The position numbers were made by a program, and so were the translations under genes. This document shows, one piece after another, positions 48,179 through 58,908 of a stretch of DNA of 64,000 bases; the first letter of the stretch is position 1; each line of letters opens with the position of its first letter. The DNA comes from Bacillus alkalicellulosilyticus (GTDB lineage Bacteria; Bacillota; Bacilli; Bacillales; Bacillaceae_F): the NCBI RefSeq assembly GCF_002019795.1, contig NZ_KV917381.1, positions 1,361,210 to 1,425,209 on the forward strand, in the 5' to 3' direction. Below the pieces are notes generated by a model. The model was given only the letters and a program-made list of their open reading frames with translations, was not told where the DNA came from and did not search any database.

Positions 48179-50249
48179 TCGAGATTATCTAATAGAAATA
48201 GGCCTTGAAGAAATGCCGGCGCGTTTTGTCACAACGGCTATGAATCAATTGAAGGATAAAGTAACAGCATGGTTACAAAGTGAACAATTATCCTTTGCTT
48301 CAGTTGAAGCATTTTCCACACCTAGGAGACTTGCCATTTTGGTGACATCATTAGCTGAAAAGCAAGAAGATGTTGAAGAAGAAGGTAAGGGGCCAGCAAG
48401 GAAGATTGCTGTTGATGAAGAGGGAAATTGGACAAAAGCAGCTCTAGGGTTTGCGCGTGGCCAAGGTGTATCACCAGAAGACTTATTTTTTAGAGAAGTC
48501 AAGGGAATAGAGTATGTGTTTGCGAAGAAGTTTATTAAAGGTCAGGAAACAAAAACAGTTTTACCGGCAATAAAAGAAATTATTACAGCACTTCACTTTC
48601 CTAAAAACATGAGATGGAGCCATTACGATTTACGTTTTGTTCGTCCAGTTCAGTGGATTGTGTCGATGTATGGGCAAGACATTATCCCGATTGAAATTAC
48701 AGGAGTAGAAGCAGGACGAACTACATATGGACACAGATTTTTAGGAAACCAAATTGAAGTAGAGTCACCTTCTCACTATGAAAAAGCTCTTGCCGATCAA
48801 TATGTAATCGTAAATCCTGCAGAACGTAAAGAACGTATCCGCCAACAATTGACTGAAATTGAACAACAAAACAAATGGACGGTACCAGTGGATGAAGATT
48901 TACTTGAAGAAGTAACAAATCTTGTTGAATACCCAACTGCCTTATTTGGGAGCTTTGAAGAAAGCTTTCTCGTTTTACCTCAAGAAGTATTAATTACGTC
49001 AATGCGTGAACATCAGCGCTATTTCCCTGTTCAAAACGAAAAGGGTGAATTATTGCCGTATTTTATTACAGTTCGAAATGGGAATGCAGACCACTTAGAA
49101 AATGTGAAAAAAGGAAATGAAAAAGTGTTACGTGCTCGTTTATCTGATGCGGAGTTTTTCTATAAAGAAGACCAAAAGCTTAAGATTGACGATGCATTAT
49201 CTAGACTTGAAACGGTTGTATACCATGAGGAATTGGGTACGATTGGTGACAAAGTCCGCCGAATTCAAGAACTATCATTAGGCTTAGCAACTATGCTTTC
49301 GGTCCAGGATAAACAAGAAGTAGAACGAGCAGCAAAGCTTTGTAAGTTCGATCTTGTCACACAAATGGTTTACGAATTTCCTGAACTACAGGGGCGCATG
49401 GGTGAAGAGTATGCAATAAAAGCTGGTGAAAATCCAGTTGTTGCACAAGCCATTAATGAACATTACATGCCGCGATTTTCAGGAGATGCTTCACCTACTA
49501 CTTTAGTTGGTACCGTTGTTAGTATTGCCGATAAAATTGATACAATCGTAGGTTGTTTCTCTATCGGCTTATTACCAACAGGGTCCCAAGACCCATATGC
49601 ATTAAGAAGGCAAGCCGCTGGAATTATTCAAATGATTGTTGACCATAATGTTATGGTTGAACTTGAAGACTTCATTTCTCTTGCCATGAAAACGGCAGAG
49701 AAGAAACAACTAGTAAAAAGAAGTAAAACTGATGTGGTTTCTGATATGTTAGACTTTTTTAAGCTAAGAATAAAAAATACATTACAGGAAAAAGGAATCA
49801 GGTACGATGTAATTGATGCCGTTCTTGCAGGCGATATCGGACGTGTTCCAATTCTGATACAGAAAGCAGAAGTATTAAATAAACATATAGAACAATCTGA
49901 TTTTAAAGAAGTGGTAGACGCCCTAAATCGAGTAACAAACATATCAGCAAAAGCTTCTGACAATCATCCTATTATCACTGAGGCGTTATTTGAAAAAGCA
50001 GAGGAGCAACAACTGTATACCACTTACAAGAAAACAAAAATTGAAGTTGAAGAAGCACTAGAAAATGGCCAAGTGGAAAAAGCCTTTAACGCATTAGTTC
50101 TTGCTAAACCAGTGATTAACCAGTATTTTGATAATATTATGGTCATGGCTGATGACCAAGCAATAAAAGACAACCGCTTAAATCAAATGAAACTTTTTGC
50201 GAATACGATTCAGACATTTGCTCATTTCAATACACTTGTATTTGCATAA
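48171..50249 (+). CDS. glyS: Glycine-tRNA ligase beta subunit
   Basis: The 692-residue beta subunit supplies tRNA recognition. It begins with [14 protein letters not shown] and contains GHRFLG and [10 protein letters not shown], an HD-like region near [20 protein letters not shown], and a C-terminal anticodon-binding domain. It is expressed with glyQ by overlapping translation. Length is normal for the family. Confidence 0.98.
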   Translation: MSSRDYLIEIGLEEMPARFVTTAMNQLKDKVTAWLQSEQLSFASVEAFSTPRRLAILVTSLAEKQEDVEEEGKGPARKIAVDEEGNWTKAALGFARGQGVSPEDLFFREVKGIEYVFAKKFIKGQETKTVLPAIKEIITALHFPKNMRWSHYDLRFVRPVQWIVSMYGQDIIPIEITGVEAGRTTYGHRFLGNQIEVESPSHYEKALADQYVIVNPAERKERIRQQLTEIEQQNKWTVPVDEDLLEEVTNLVEYPTALFGSFEESFLVLPQEVLITSMREHQRYFPVQNEKGELLPYFITVRNGNADHLENVKKGNEKVLRARLSDAEFFYKEDQKLKIDDALSRLETVVYHEELGTIGDKVRRIQELSLGLATMLSVQDKQEVERAAKLCKFDLVTQMVYEFPELQGRMGEEYAIKAGENPVVAQAINEHYMPRFSGDASPTTLVGTVVSIADKIDTIVGCFSIGLLPTGSQDPYALRRQAAGIIQMIVDHNVMVELEDFISLAMKTAEKKQLVKRSKTDVVSDMLDFFKLRIKNTLQEKGIRYDVIDAVLAGDIGRVPILIQKAEVLNKHIEQSDFKEVVDALNRVTNISAKASDNHPIITEALFEKAEEQQLYTTYKKTKIEVEEALENGQVEKAFNALVLAKPVINQYFDNIMVMADDQAIKDNRLNQMKLFANTIQTFAHFNTLVFA

Positions 50250-50255
50250 AAGGTG

Positions 50256-50894
50256 GTGAGTCAAATCGAACTAACGGAGAGACAAGAACGAATACTTGAG
50301 ATGGTCAAGTCAACAGGTCCGATTAGTGGAGAACAAATCGCGGAAAATACTCAAATCCCGAAAGCTACCTTACGTACTGATTTGGCGATTCTAACAATGG
50401 CTGGTTTCCTAGACGCTAGACCGAAAGTTGGTTATTTCTATACAGGGAAAAAGCGTTCACAACAACTAGTCGATAAAATGAAAGAAGTGAAAGTTGAACA
50501 GTATTTATCACCGCCTGTTCTTATATCAGATGGAGCGTCGGTATATGATGCGGTGTGTATGATGTTTTTGGAGGATGTAGGGACACTTTTTATATGCGAT
50601 AAGGAAAAAATGTTGAAAGGGGTACTTTCTAGAAAAGATTTATTACGGGCAACTATAGGAAATCAACAGCTAGAAAAACTCCCCATTAACATCATCATGA
50701 CTCGAATGCCTAACATTGAAATGTGTAAACCAGAAAATACAATGCTAGAAGTTGCGGAAACATTACTTTCGATACAAGTTGATGCACTTCCTGTAGTAAG
50801 GGAATTTAACCTAGGTGGCTATGAAGTGATTGGGAGAGTGTCAAAAACAAATATCACGAAGGTGTTTGTTGATTTAGCGAAAATCGATCTGTAA
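50256..50894 (+). CDS. ccpN: Transcriptional repressor CcpN
   Basis: CcpN (YqzB) represses gluconeogenic genes gapB and pckA in B. subtilis in the presence of glucose. The 212-residue protein has an N-terminal winged helix ([30 protein letters not shown]) and two CBS domains with [21 protein letters not shown] and QVDALPVV. I give GTG 50256 (MSQIEL), which aligns with the B. subtilis MSTIEL start. However, the strong ribosome-site sequence AAAGGTGGTGA overlaps this codon; the codon at normal spacing is ATC at 50265. ppsR follows 17 nt downstream. Confidence 0.93.
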   Translation: MSQIELTERQERILEMVKSTGPISGEQIAENTQIPKATLRTDLAILTMAGFLDARPKVGYFYTGKKRSQQLVDKMKEVKVEQYLSPPVLISDGASVYDAVCMMFLEDVGTLFICDKEKMLKGVLSRKDLLRATIGNQQLEKLPINIIMTRMPNIEMCKPENTMLEVAETLLSIQVDALPVVREFNLGGYEVIGRVSKTNITKVFVDLAKIDL

Positions 50895-50910
50895 ATGGGA
50901 GGTTGAGGAT

Positions 50911-51720
50911 TTGGGAGTGAATCACCGTCCAATCGTATATGTTGTTTCTGATTCTGTAGGTGAAACGGCAGATTTAGTTGTTAAAGCGGGAGCTAGTCAA
51001 TTTAGCGGCTCAGGGATTGAAGTAAGGAGAATTCCTTATGTAGAGGATAGAGGTACGATCGATGAAGTCATTTCATTAGCGAAACAAGTGAAAGCAATTA
51101 TCGCATTCACTCTCGTTATCCCGGAGATAAGGCATTATTTAATAGCGCAGGCTAAAAAGTCAGGTGTAGAGACTGTTGATATCATTGGCCCGATACTTGA
51201 TAAAATGGGACAATTAACAAATCAAGAACCACGCTATGAACCTGGACTCGTCTACCGTTTGGACGATGCTTATTTTCGTAAAGTCGAAGCAATTGAGTTT
51301 GCCGTGAAATATGATGATGGTAGAGACCCTAGAGGAATAATGAGAGCCGACATCGTGTTAATTGGTGTATCTCGGACTTCTAAAACACCTCTATCTCAGT
51401 ACTTAGCAAACAAAAGGTTAAAGGTTGCTAATGTTCCTCTTGTCCCAGAGGTTGAACCACCTGAGCAATTGTTTAAAGTGTCACCGAAAAAGTGCATAGG
51501 GTTAAAGATTAGTCCAGAAAAACTAAATGAAATTCGCTCAGAACGATTAAAGTCACTTGGATTAAAACCCGAAGCCAATTATGCAAACGTAGAGCGAATC
51601 AAGCAAGAATTAGCATATTCTGAAACGATAATGAATCGAATTGGATGCACAGTCATTGATGTTTCCAATAAAGCAGTAGAGGAAACAGCCAATTTAATAT
51701 CAAATATGTTTCAAAAATAA
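50911..51720 (+). CDS. ppsR: Pyruvate, phosphate dikinase regulatory protein
   Basis: The 269-residue DUF299 protein (YqfL) has the P-loop-like [15 protein letters not shown] and the N-terminal [11 protein letters not shown] motif. Family members phosphorylate and dephosphorylate PEP synthase or pyruvate phosphate dikinase with ADP and Pi. Pairing with ccpN points to control of gluconeogenesis, as in B. subtilis. The TTG start lies 8 nt after GGGAGG. Confidence 0.95.
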   Translation: MGVNHRPIVYVVSDSVGETADLVVKAGASQFSGSGIEVRRIPYVEDRGTIDEVISLAKQVKAIIAFTLVIPEIRHYLIAQAKKSGVETVDIIGPILDKMGQLTNQEPRYEPGLVYRLDDAYFRKVEAIEFAVKYDDGRDPRGIMRADIVLIGVSRTSKTPLSQYLANKRLKVANVPLVPEVEPPEQLFKVSPKKCIGLKISPEKLNEIRSERLKSLGLKPEANYANVERIKQELAYSETIMNRIGCTVIDVSNKAVEETANLISNMFQK

Positions 51721-51734
51721 AATAGACTCACATG

Positions 51735-51785
51735 GGTATTACAAAGGTTGTAAATTCATTAACCTTTTGTAATACCTTTTTTCCC
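51735..51785 (+). terminator. Terminator of ppsR
   Basis: GGTATTACAAAGGTT pairs with AACCTTTTGTAATACC (one bulged T), followed by T6. Confidence 0.85.
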
Positions 51786-51963
51786 TTGAAAAAAACTTTT
51801 GGAAAGTAGCATAAAACAAAAAAAGAACAAATAAATTGAAAAAGTCAAGACTTTTTATTGTTTTTTTGGTAATGATAGTTATTGAAGAAAGTTTGTCGAC
51901 AAAATTCCTAAATCAGTTTTAAAAAAGAGAAGGATTTTGTAGGGGGATGTAGAAATAAAAAAT

Positions 51964-52422
51964 ATGGCTAAAAAGAAACGGATTTATGTTGATGCTGATT
52001 CTTGTCCTGTAAAAGAGGAAATCATTATGATTTCGGAAGAATTTGAGGCTGAAGTCATTTTTGTAACTTCTTATTCACATTGGGGAATTGGCTCAGAACG
52101 AACAAAGACTGTCCTTGTTGATAATCAAAAGGAAGCAGTTGATATGTATATTGTAAATCATGTAAAAGCGAATGACATTGTAGTCACTCAGGATTATGCT
52201 TTAGCATCGATACTGTTACCAAGAAAATCAGATGTTTTATCTCCTCGAGGCGTGATTTATACGGAAGAAAAGATGAATTCGTTGCTTGAGCAAAGATATG
52301 TCTCTCAAAAACAAAGGAGGGCTGGTCACAAAACGAAAGGGCCTAGAAAGTTTACAAACGAAGACCGAGCAATGTTTTGTCATTCATTCCGAAATTTTTT
52401 TAAAAAAGAAGAAGGATTTTGA
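51964..52422 (+). CDS. yqxD: YaiI/YqxD family protein (DUF188)
   Basis: The 152-residue protein matches the YqxD family: IYVDADSCPVKEEI at the start, DIVVTQDYALASILL in the middle, a basic RRAGHKTKGP segment and FTNEDRAMFCHSF at the end. It has PIN/NYN-nuclease-like acidic residues, but no activity is established. The closest good ribosome site (GGGGGAT) is about 18 nt upstream, rather far. It precedes dnaG as in B. subtilis. Confidence 0.93.
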   Translation: MAKKKRIYVDADSCPVKEEIIMISEEFEAEVIFVTSYSHWGIGSERTKTVLVDNQKEAVDMYIVNHVKANDIVVTQDYALASILLPRKSDVLSPRGVIYTEEKMNSLLEQRYVSQKQRRAGHKTKGPRKFTNEDRAMFCHSFRNFFKKEEGF

Positions 52423-52483
52423 CGAAAAAGGTCGAAAATGTATATCCGGATACAAACTTAATAAAGCTTGGTGATGGTAATCG

Positions 52484-54292
52484 ATGGGAACACGTATCCA
52501 TGATGATAAACTAGAATTAATCCGTAAATCCTCAGATATAGTTGAAGTCATCAGTGATTATGTTCAGTTAAAGAAACAAGGAAGAAATTATGTTGGGCTT
52601 TGTCCTTTTCATGGAGAAAAGACGCCTTCTTTTTCAGTTTCGTCTGAAAAACAATTGTACCATTGTTTTGGCTGTGGAGTAGGAGGAAATGTTTTTTCCT
52701 TTGTAAAGGAAATTGAGGGGTATACCTTTATAGAAGCTGTCAAAAAGCTTTCTGAAAGAGCCAATATTCCGTTACCTGAGCTTGATGATGTCACAGCAAG
52801 TAAAACTGATGAACAACAGGAAATGGCAAGAGGACATGATTTAGCTGCAAAGTTTTATAATCACATTCTTCTTAATGTGAATTCGGGTAAAGTAGGACTC
52901 GATTATCTTTATAAGCGTGGATTTACTAAGGATATGATTGACACTTTTCAACTTGGCTTTGCTCCAGATAGTTGGGATAGTCTATTGAATTTCTTAGATA
53001 AACGAAAATGTGACCCAAAGATAATGGAACAAGGTGGATTACTTTCTATCAGGGATTTTGACCAAAAGTATTATGACCGCTTCCGAAACCGTGTCATGTT
53101 CCCGATATGGGATAGTCAAGGTCAGGTTATTGCCTTTGGAGGACGTACGTTAGGGGATGGAAAACCAAAGTACCTTAACAGTTCAGAAACAAAAATATTC
53201 TCAAAAAGTAAAACGCTTTATGGTTTACACTTGGCAAGGCCACATATTCGTAAGGAGAATTTGGCAGTTCTTTTTGAAGGATATGTGGATGTGATTGCAG
53301 CTTGGGGAGCAGGTGTACCTAATGGAGTTGCTACGTTAGGAACGTCGTTAACAGAACAACAAGCTAAAATTATCCGTCGTAACGCAGAAAATGTTGTAGT
53401 TTGTTATGACAGTGATGAGGCAGGAGTTCAAGCTGCTTTTAGAGCGGCTAGCATAATGGAAGCGCTCGGAGCTTATGTGAGGGTGGCCACTTTACCAGAG
53501 TCATTGGACCCCGATGATTTCATTCAAAAATATGGTGCGGAACGATTTAAAACGGATGTAATAGGGGCAAGCTTAACATTGATGGCTTTTAAGATGCAAT
53601 ATCTTCGAAGAGGCAAAAACCTTCAAGATGAAGGAGAACGAATGCGTTACATCGAAGAAGTACTAAAAGAGATAGCTTTGTTGCCAAGACCGGTTGAACG
53701 TGATCATTACTTACGACAAATAGCTGAAGAGTTTTCATTATCTCTTGATGCATTAAAACAGGAACAACATCAAGCCTTTCGTGCCCAAAAATCTTCGAAC
53801 AATCCGAAGACAGAACAGCAGAAGCAAACCGAACCAAAGCGCAAGAGCTTTGAAAAAAAGAAGTTGCTACCAGCCTTTCATAAAGCTGAGCAGATTTTAT
53901 TGGCTCACATGATGAAGGATGCTGATATATCTGATACAGTACAACAACGCATTGGTGGCCAATTTAATGTCGATGAATATCAAGCAATAGCAGCATATTT
54001 GTATGCTTTCTATGCGGAGGGGCATTATCCAGACCCCGCTCAGTTTATCCAACAGATAAAAGATGAGCGACTAGTAACTCTCGCAACAGAAATTGCAATG
54101 ATGGACATTTCTGATGAAATATCAGGCAAAGAACTTGATGATTATTTAAGAAAGATTGAAAACTATCCGAAATGGGTAGAAATAGAACAAAAGGAAATAG
54201 AGAAAAAAGAGGCTGAAAAACGCAAAGATGTGTTATTAGCAGCTCAGATCGGTATGGAAATTATAAAAATGACACAAGAGTTAAAGCGATAA
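52484..54292 (+). CDS. dnaG: DNA primase
   Basis: DnaG makes RNA primers for replication. The 602-residue protein has an N-terminal zinc-binding domain (Cys-40, His-43, Cys-61, Cys-64: CPFHGEKTPSF, CFGCG), a TOPRIM catalytic core with LFEGYVDVIAA and VVCYDSDEAG, and a C-terminal helicase-binding domain after a Gln/Lys-rich linker. It begins the primase-sigma (macromolecular synthesis) operon with sigA. Confidence 0.98.
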   Translation: MGTRIHDDKLELIRKSSDIVEVISDYVQLKKQGRNYVGLCPFHGEKTPSFSVSSEKQLYHCFGCGVGGNVFSFVKEIEGYTFIEAVKKLSERANIPLPELDDVTASKTDEQQEMARGHDLAAKFYNHILLNVNSGKVGLDYLYKRGFTKDMIDTFQLGFAPDSWDSLLNFLDKRKCDPKIMEQGGLLSIRDFDQKYYDRFRNRVMFPIWDSQGQVIAFGGRTLGDGKPKYLNSSETKIFSKSKTLYGLHLARPHIRKENLAVLFEGYVDVIAAWGAGVPNGVATLGTSLTEQQAKIIRRNAENVVVCYDSDEAGVQAAFRAASIMEALGAYVRVATLPESLDPDDFIQKYGAERFKTDVIGASLTLMAFKMQYLRRGKNLQDEGERMRYIEEVLKEIALLPRPVERDHYLRQIAEEFSLSLDALKQEQHQAFRAQKSSNNPKTEQQKQTEPKRKSFEKKKLLPAFHKAEQILLAHMMKDADISDTVQQRIGGQFNVDEYQAIAAYLYAFYAEGHYPDPAQFIQQIKDERLVTLATEIAMMDISDEISGKELDDYLRKIENYPKWVEIEQKEIEKKEAEKRKDVLLAAQIGMEIIKMTQELKR

Positions 54293-54336
54293 AAAAACAA
54301 GCAGTAGTGTTGTGATCAATGGAAGGAGGGGATCGA

Positions 54337-55455
54337 ATGGCTGAGAAACCATTGCGCCCTTTGGCTGAAGGAGATTTGTCAATCGATCAAGTGAAAGAAC
54401 AATTAGTTGAGTTAGGTAAAAAAAGAGGGGTATTGACGTTTAACGAAATTACAGAGAAACTTTCTGTGTTTGACCAAGACTCTGACCAAATCGATGAGTT
54501 TTTTGAATACCTCGGAGAACAAGGCATCGAAATTTTAAACGAAACCGATGATGCGCCTAATATTCAACAGCTTGGCAAGGAAGAAGAAGAATTTGATTTA
54601 AATGATTTAAGTGTCCCACCTGGGATAAAAATCAATGACCCTGTTCGTATGTACTTAAAAGAAATAGGTCGAGTTCCTCTTCTATCAGCAGAAGAAGAAA
54701 TAAATCTTGCTAAACGTATTGAAGACGGTGACGAAGAAGCAAAGCGAAGACTAGCTGAAGCCAATCTGCGACTTGTTGTTAGTATTGCTAAACGCTATGT
54801 GGGTCGAGGCATGTTATTTCTTGATTTAATTCAAGAAGGAAACATGGGTTTAATTAAAGCAGTTGAAAAATTTGATTACTCAAAAGGGTATAAATTTAGT
54901 ACGTATGCAACTTGGTGGATACGTCAAGCGATTACAAGAGCGATTGCGGACCAAGCGAGAACAATTCGTATTCCTGTTCATATGGTTGAGACAATAAATA
55001 AGTTAATTCGTGTTCAACGCCAACTTTTACAGGATTTAGGCCGTGAACCGACGCCTGAGGAAGTTTCAGAAGAAATGGACTTAACTCCTGATAAAGTCCG
55101 AGAAATCTTGAAGATTGCCCAAGAACCTGTTTCTCTTGAAACACCAATTGGGGAAGAGGATGACTCTCACTTAGGAGATTTCATTGAAGACCAAGAAGCG
55201 TTAGCACCATCTGATGCAGCTGCTTATGAGCTTTTAAAGGAGCAACTTGAGGATGTCTTAGACACACTAACTGACCGTGAAGAAAATGTGTTACGACTCC
55301 GTTTTGGTTTGGATGATGGGCGTACACGAACTCTAGAAGAGGTTGGAAAAGTCTTTGGTGTAACTCGTGAACGAATTCGCCAAATTGAAGCAAAAGCATT
55401 GCGTAAGCTTCGACACCCGAGTCGAAGTAAACGCCTTAAAGATTTCTTAGAATAA
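54337..55455 (+). CDS. sigA: Housekeeping sigma factor SigA (RpoD)
   Basis: The 372-residue primary sigma factor has region 1.1 at the N-terminus, [13 protein letters not shown] (region 1.2), region 2 with [20 protein letters not shown] and [14 protein letters not shown], region 3, and region 4 with [21 protein letters not shown]. It is nearly identical to B. subtilis SigA in conserved regions. The ATG at 54337 follows GGAGGGGATCGA; the upstream ATG at 54319 contains that site. It is followed by a terminator. Confidence 0.99.
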   Translation: MAEKPLRPLAEGDLSIDQVKEQLVELGKKRGVLTFNEITEKLSVFDQDSDQIDEFFEYLGEQGIEILNETDDAPNIQQLGKEEEEFDLNDLSVPPGIKINDPVRMYLKEIGRVPLLSAEEEINLAKRIEDGDEEAKRRLAEANLRLVVSIAKRYVGRGMLFLDLIQEGNMGLIKAVEKFDYSKGYKFSTYATWWIRQAITRAIADQARTIRIPVHMVETINKLIRVQRQLLQDLGREPTPEEVSEEMDLTPDKVREILKIAQEPVSLETPIGEEDDSHLGDFIEDQEALAPSDAAAYELLKEQLEDVLDTLTDREENVLRLRFGLDDGRTRTLEEVGKVFGVTRERIRQIEAKALRKLRHPSRSKRLKDFLE

Positions 55456-55477
55456 GTTTCAAGAAAACAGGTTTACT

Positions 55478-55512
55478 TCAAGTTATTGAAGTAGGCCTTT
55501 TTTATTTTGTAG
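55478..55512 (+). terminator. Terminator of sigA
   Basis: GG-TTACTTCAA pairs with TTGAAGTA-CC around GTTA, followed by T6. Confidence 0.82.
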
Positions 55513-55606
55513 ACTTTCATTTTAAAATAAAGAAAAGGAACATTTTAGTTAACTTAGTCTATGTTGCAACCGATATAAAGGTTACTACCAGTTGGAGGCT
55601 CATTTC

Positions 55607-56149
55607 ATGAACCAAGAACGTAAGAAAATAATAATTAATGAAATTAAATATTGGAACCAATCAAAGTTACTTCCTAAGCAGTATTGTGATTTTCTCTTAT
55701 CTCTCTATTCAGAAGGAGAAGAAAGCTTTGAACCAACATCTCAGAAAAAAGTATCAATAGCAATGAAACAACTATATGGGTTATCTCTTCTATCGCTCTT
55801 GTTGTTTTTTATTTCGTTTGTTGTCATTCATTTTACTGATTTTTCGTTAGCAATGCAAATTGCATTTGTCGTTATAGTGGTAGGAATAATGACTTATCTT
55901 TCGATGAAACTCAACAATAAAAGTCGGATGCTCGCTCAATTATCTTTTTTGTTAAGTAGTATTCTTATATTTCTTTGGTCCGTACAAACCACAGATTTGA
56001 TATTTCAAGGGAATGAAATTGCAATGTCAATTACGATTCTGTTATCATGTATAGCATGGGTGCTAGTTGGACTAAAATGGAGTATGATTTATTTTCTATT
56101 TGCTGGAATTGCTAGTGTTTTGTTTTTATTATTTTTTCTTTTGTTCTAG
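55607..56149 (+). CDS. Predicted membrane protein, unknown function
   Basis: The 180-residue protein has a soluble N-terminus (MNQERKKIIINEIKYW..LLPKQYCDFLLSLY) and five or six hydrophobic helices from about residue 55 to the end. The N-terminal pattern recalls DUF2157-type membrane proteins, but I am not sure of the family. The ATG at 55607 lies after TTGGAGGCTCATTTC. It stands alone between sigA and cccA; the 247 nt after it hold no clear gene. Confidence 0.7.
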   Translation: MNQERKKIIINEIKYWNQSKLLPKQYCDFLLSLYSEGEESFEPTSQKKVSIAMKQLYGLSLLSLLLFFISFVVIHFTDFSLAMQIAFVVIVVGIMTYLSMKLNNKSRMLAQLSFLLSSILIFLWSVQTTDLIFQGNEIAMSITILLSCIAWVLVGLKWSMIYFLFAGIASVLFLLFFLLF

Positions 56150-56396
56150 TTGTCAATGGCTGGGTAAAGTTTTGTTCAAACAATTGACAAAAATAGCAAT
56201 TCTCACGTTAACTCTTTCCTCTTTTTCTGTTTTCAAGTAAAATATAGAGGGTATTCGTTTAAAAGTGGAAAATGAAGCTACAAGTACTAGGTATTGGTTT
56301 GTTATGACCATACTATTGTTACGAAAAAGTACATACTCCTAGTAGAAATTTAGCAGTAACTGTTTTCCAGATTTTATTGTAAAGGGGGATATACAC

Positions 56397-56768
56397 ATGA
56401 AAGGACAACCACTACTTCCATTTGGGATTATCGCAATCGTAGGTTTACTTCTTATAGTTTCACTTTCATTCATTGGCTTAAATCAAGGAGCTCATGATGG
56501 AGATGAAGTAGAAGAAGAACCAATTTCGATTGATGACCCAATTGCTGCAGGGGAAGATCTTACAAGTCGTTCATGCATTGGCTGTCATGGCGGAGACTTA
56601 CAAGGTATCGGAGGCAACCCAGCAATTAATGACCTTGCAGGTAAATATACTGAAGAGGAGATTGCAGGGATTATAACTGGTGGAATTGGTGCAATGCCAG
56701 CACAAGGCCATTTACAAGAAGTTGAAGCAGAGGCGATTGCTGCCTACTTACTATCAATTTCACAATAA
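56397..56768 (+). CDS. cccA: Membrane-bound cytochrome c-550
   Basis: The 123-residue protein has an N-terminal membrane anchor (about 8-27), an acidic linker and a c-type cytochrome domain with Cys-60-x2-Cys-63-His-64 for covalent heme and a probable axial Met-100 (GIGAMPAQG). It carries electrons in the respiratory chain on the outer membrane face. CccA is encoded downstream of sigA in B. subtilis as well. The ATG follows AAAGGGGGATATACAC. Confidence 0.95.
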   Translation: MKGQPLLPFGIIAIVGLLLIVSLSFIGLNQGAHDGDEVEEEPISIDDPIAAGEDLTSRSCIGCHGGDLQGIGGNPAINDLAGKYTEEEIAGIITGGIGAMPAQGHLQEVEAEAIAAYLLSISQ

Positions 56769-56778
56769 TTGGGTATAA

Positions 56779-56806
56779 AGAGAGCAAAGACTGCTCTCTT
56801 TTTTAT
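56779..56806 (+). terminator. Terminator of cccA
   Basis: AGAGAGCA pairs with TGCTCTCT around AAGAC, followed by T6. Confidence 0.9.
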
Positions 56807-56819
56807 TTGACGAAAAGAT

Positions 56820-56843
56820 CCTTGCTACGAGTGAAGCCATTGC
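56820..56843 (-). repeat. Single arm related to the structured repeat family
   Basis: On the minus strand it reads GCAATGGCTTCACTC then GTAGCAAGG, very close to the right arm of copy 1 (GCAGTGGCTTCACTCCTTGC). No partner arm is found nearby, so it looks like a fragment. Confidence 0.4.
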
Positions 56844-56965
56844 AAGACATTACTACATGTTCAACTATTTGCGTGACTTCTATGGGCATGAACTATTCTT
56901 GCACCATCTAAAAATGAAAGCTATGATAGATAGGAAGAAAAACAATGAGGTAGTGAGGATACATA

Positions 56966-57679
56966 ATGAATGAAAATAAACTTTCTAAACGCTTAGAACG
57001 TGTCGCTAGTTTTGTTCCGAACGGAAGTAGTCTTGCTGACATAGGCTCGGACCATGCGTATCTTCCATGCTATTTGTGCATTGAGGGAAAAATAACAAAG
57101 GCAATAGCTGGTGAGGTAAATGAAGGGCCTTTTCAATCTGCAAAGAGTCAAGTAGAAAAAAGCGGGCTTTCAAATAAGATTACAGTACGAAAAGGTGATG
57201 GGTTAGAGGTAGTCTCTCCTGGAGAAATTGATGTTGTCACAATCTGTGGAATGGGAGGGGCACTCATAACTGACATTCTTGATGCAGGAATTAAAAAACT
57301 TGAAGGTGTGTCTACGTTAATTTTGCAACCTAATGTAGGCGCTGATAAAATTCGGAGATGGCTTAGACGTCATCAGTGGGAACTAGTTGAAGAAGAAATT
57401 CTAGAAGAAGATGATAAGGTATATGAAATATTAGTGGCACAAAATGGTAATGGTGATACTCCATATACGAATGATGATGAAATTGAATTACTACTTGGTC
57501 CCTTTCTAATGAAACAGAAAAATCAGGCATTTATTAAGAAATGGAAAAGTGAGCTGGTGAGTTGGAATTTGATATTGGCACAATTTGACCAGGCGAAACA
57601 GACAAAAGAAGTCATTCAAAAACGAGATGACTTACAAAGAAAAATCAATGAAGTTGAGGAGGTTCTTGCAGATGAGTAA
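56966..57679 (+). CDS. trmK: tRNA (adenine-22-N1)-methyltransferase
   Basis: TrmK methylates A22 in several tRNAs. The 237-residue protein has SAM motif I, LADIGSDHAYLP (about 24-34), GEVNEGPFQSA, and the catalytic-type CGMGGALI, then a C-terminal coiled coil. The ATG lies after GAGGTAGTGAGG. Its last codons overlap yqfO by 8 nt. Confidence 0.95.
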   Translation: MNENKLSKRLERVASFVPNGSSLADIGSDHAYLPCYLCIEGKITKAIAGEVNEGPFQSAKSQVEKSGLSNKITVRKGDGLEVVSPGEIDVVTICGMGGALITDILDAGIKKLEGVSTLILQPNVGADKIRRWLRRHQWELVEEEILEEDDKVYEILVAQNGNGDTPYTNDDEIELLLGPFLMKQKNQAFIKKWKSELVSWNLILAQFDQAKQTKEVIQKRDDLQRKINEVEEVLADE

Positions 57680-58793
57680 GGTGGCAAATGGCCAAGCGAT
57701 TATTCAAGCGTTTGAAGCATGGTCTCCTAAATCGCTTGCAGTTGAAGGGGATAAAAATGGTCTAATGATAGGAACATTACAAAAACCAATACATAAAGTA
57801 TTGGTTACGTTAGATGTACTTGAAGAAGTAATTGATGAAGCGATTGCGAATGAAGTAGATTTAATCATTGCCCATCATCCCTTACTTTTTCGTCCATTGA
57901 AACAAATAAATACGGATAAAACGTATGGAAAAATTATTGAAAAAGCAATTAAACATAACATCACGATTTATGCTGCCCATACCAACCTTGATGTAGCAAA
58001 AGGCGGCGTAAATGATATGATGGCTGATGCAATTGGGTTAAGTAATGTAGAAGTATTAGCTCCTACGACAGAAGTTCAGTTAAAAAAACTGGTAGTGTTC
58101 GTACCAGAATCCGATGCAACTCAAGTGAGAGACGCACTAGGAAGAGCTGGAGCGGGTCATATCGGAAATTACAGTCATTGTTCTTTTAGTGGCCATGGTG
58201 TCGGAAGATTTAAGCCTGAGGAAGGATCAGACCCCTTTATCGGTGAACAAGGGAAACTTGAAGAAGTTTCGGAAATAAAGCTGGAGACCATTTTTCCGGC
58301 CCCGTTACAAAAAAAGATAATCGCGGCAATGATAAAAGCACACCCATATGAAGAGCCAGCATTTGATATTTATCCGTTAGACAATCCAGGGGAAATTCTA
58401 GGACTAGGAAGAGTAGGTTATTTACAAGAGGAAATGACACTTCATGAATTTGGGATGCATGTCAAAAAAGTGTTTGATGTAAAAGGTGCTCGAGTTGTAG
58501 GGAACCTGGAGGATAAAGTTAAAAAAGTGGCTGTCTTAGGTGGAGATGGTAATAAATACATGAATCAAGCGATTTTTAAAGGAGCAGATGTTTTCGTAAC
58601 GGGAGATGTCTATTATCATGTTGCACATGATGCAATGATGGATGGGCTCCGTATCGTTGATCCAGGACATAATGTTGAAAAAATTATGAAAGAAGGGGTT
58701 AAAAACTTTTTAACCTCATTTATTGAAGAAAACAAATACGATACTAAAGTTATTGTCTCAACTATCAACACTGACCCATTTACATTTATATAA
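57672..58793 (+). CDS. yqfO: Nif3-like dinuclear metal protein YqfO
   Basis: The 373-residue protein belongs to the NIF3/DUF34 family: IAHHPLLFRPLK and AHTNLD supply metal ligands, with an inserted PII-like domain in the middle (KKLVVFVPESDATQVRDALGRAGAGHIGNYSHCSF), and a C-terminal metal motif HVAHDAM. It has been linked to GTP cyclohydrolase-type or other roles, none firmly. The ATG at 57672 follows GAGGAGG by 9 nt and overlaps trmK. Confidence 0.94.
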   Translation: MSKVANGQAIIQAFEAWSPKSLAVEGDKNGLMIGTLQKPIHKVLVTLDVLEEVIDEAIANEVDLIIAHHPLLFRPLKQINTDKTYGKIIEKAIKHNITIYAAHTNLDVAKGGVNDMMADAIGLSNVEVLAPTTEVQLKKLVVFVPESDATQVRDALGRAGAGHIGNYSHCSFSGHGVGRFKPEEGSDPFIGEQGKLEEVSEIKLETIFPAPLQKKIIAAMIKAHPYEEPAFDIYPLDNPGEILGLGRVGYLQEEMTLHEFGMHVKKVFDVKGARVVGNLEDKVKKVAVLGGDGNKYMNQAIFKGADVFVTGDVYYHVAHDAMMDGLRIVDPGHNVEKIMKEGVKNFLTSFIEENKYDTKVIVSTINTDPFTFI

Positions 58794-58816
58794 AAAGGCT
58801 TTGACAATAGGTTGTT

Positions 58817-58875
58817 TATCATAATTAAAGGCACTGAAAAAGTTAGGTTTTTTAACTTTTTCAGTGCCTTCGTTT
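58817..58875. terminator. Long hairpin terminator after yqfO, member of a hairpin repeat
   Basis: AAGGCACTGAAAAAGTTA (58828-58845) and its perfect 18-bp complement (58853-58870) with loop GGTTTTT lie between convergent yqfO and ispH. A related, decayed element is at 34913-34975. Confidence 0.85.
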
Positions 58876-58908
58876 ACCTTTTGTCCCGGCCTTTTTTACA
58901 TAGGAATG

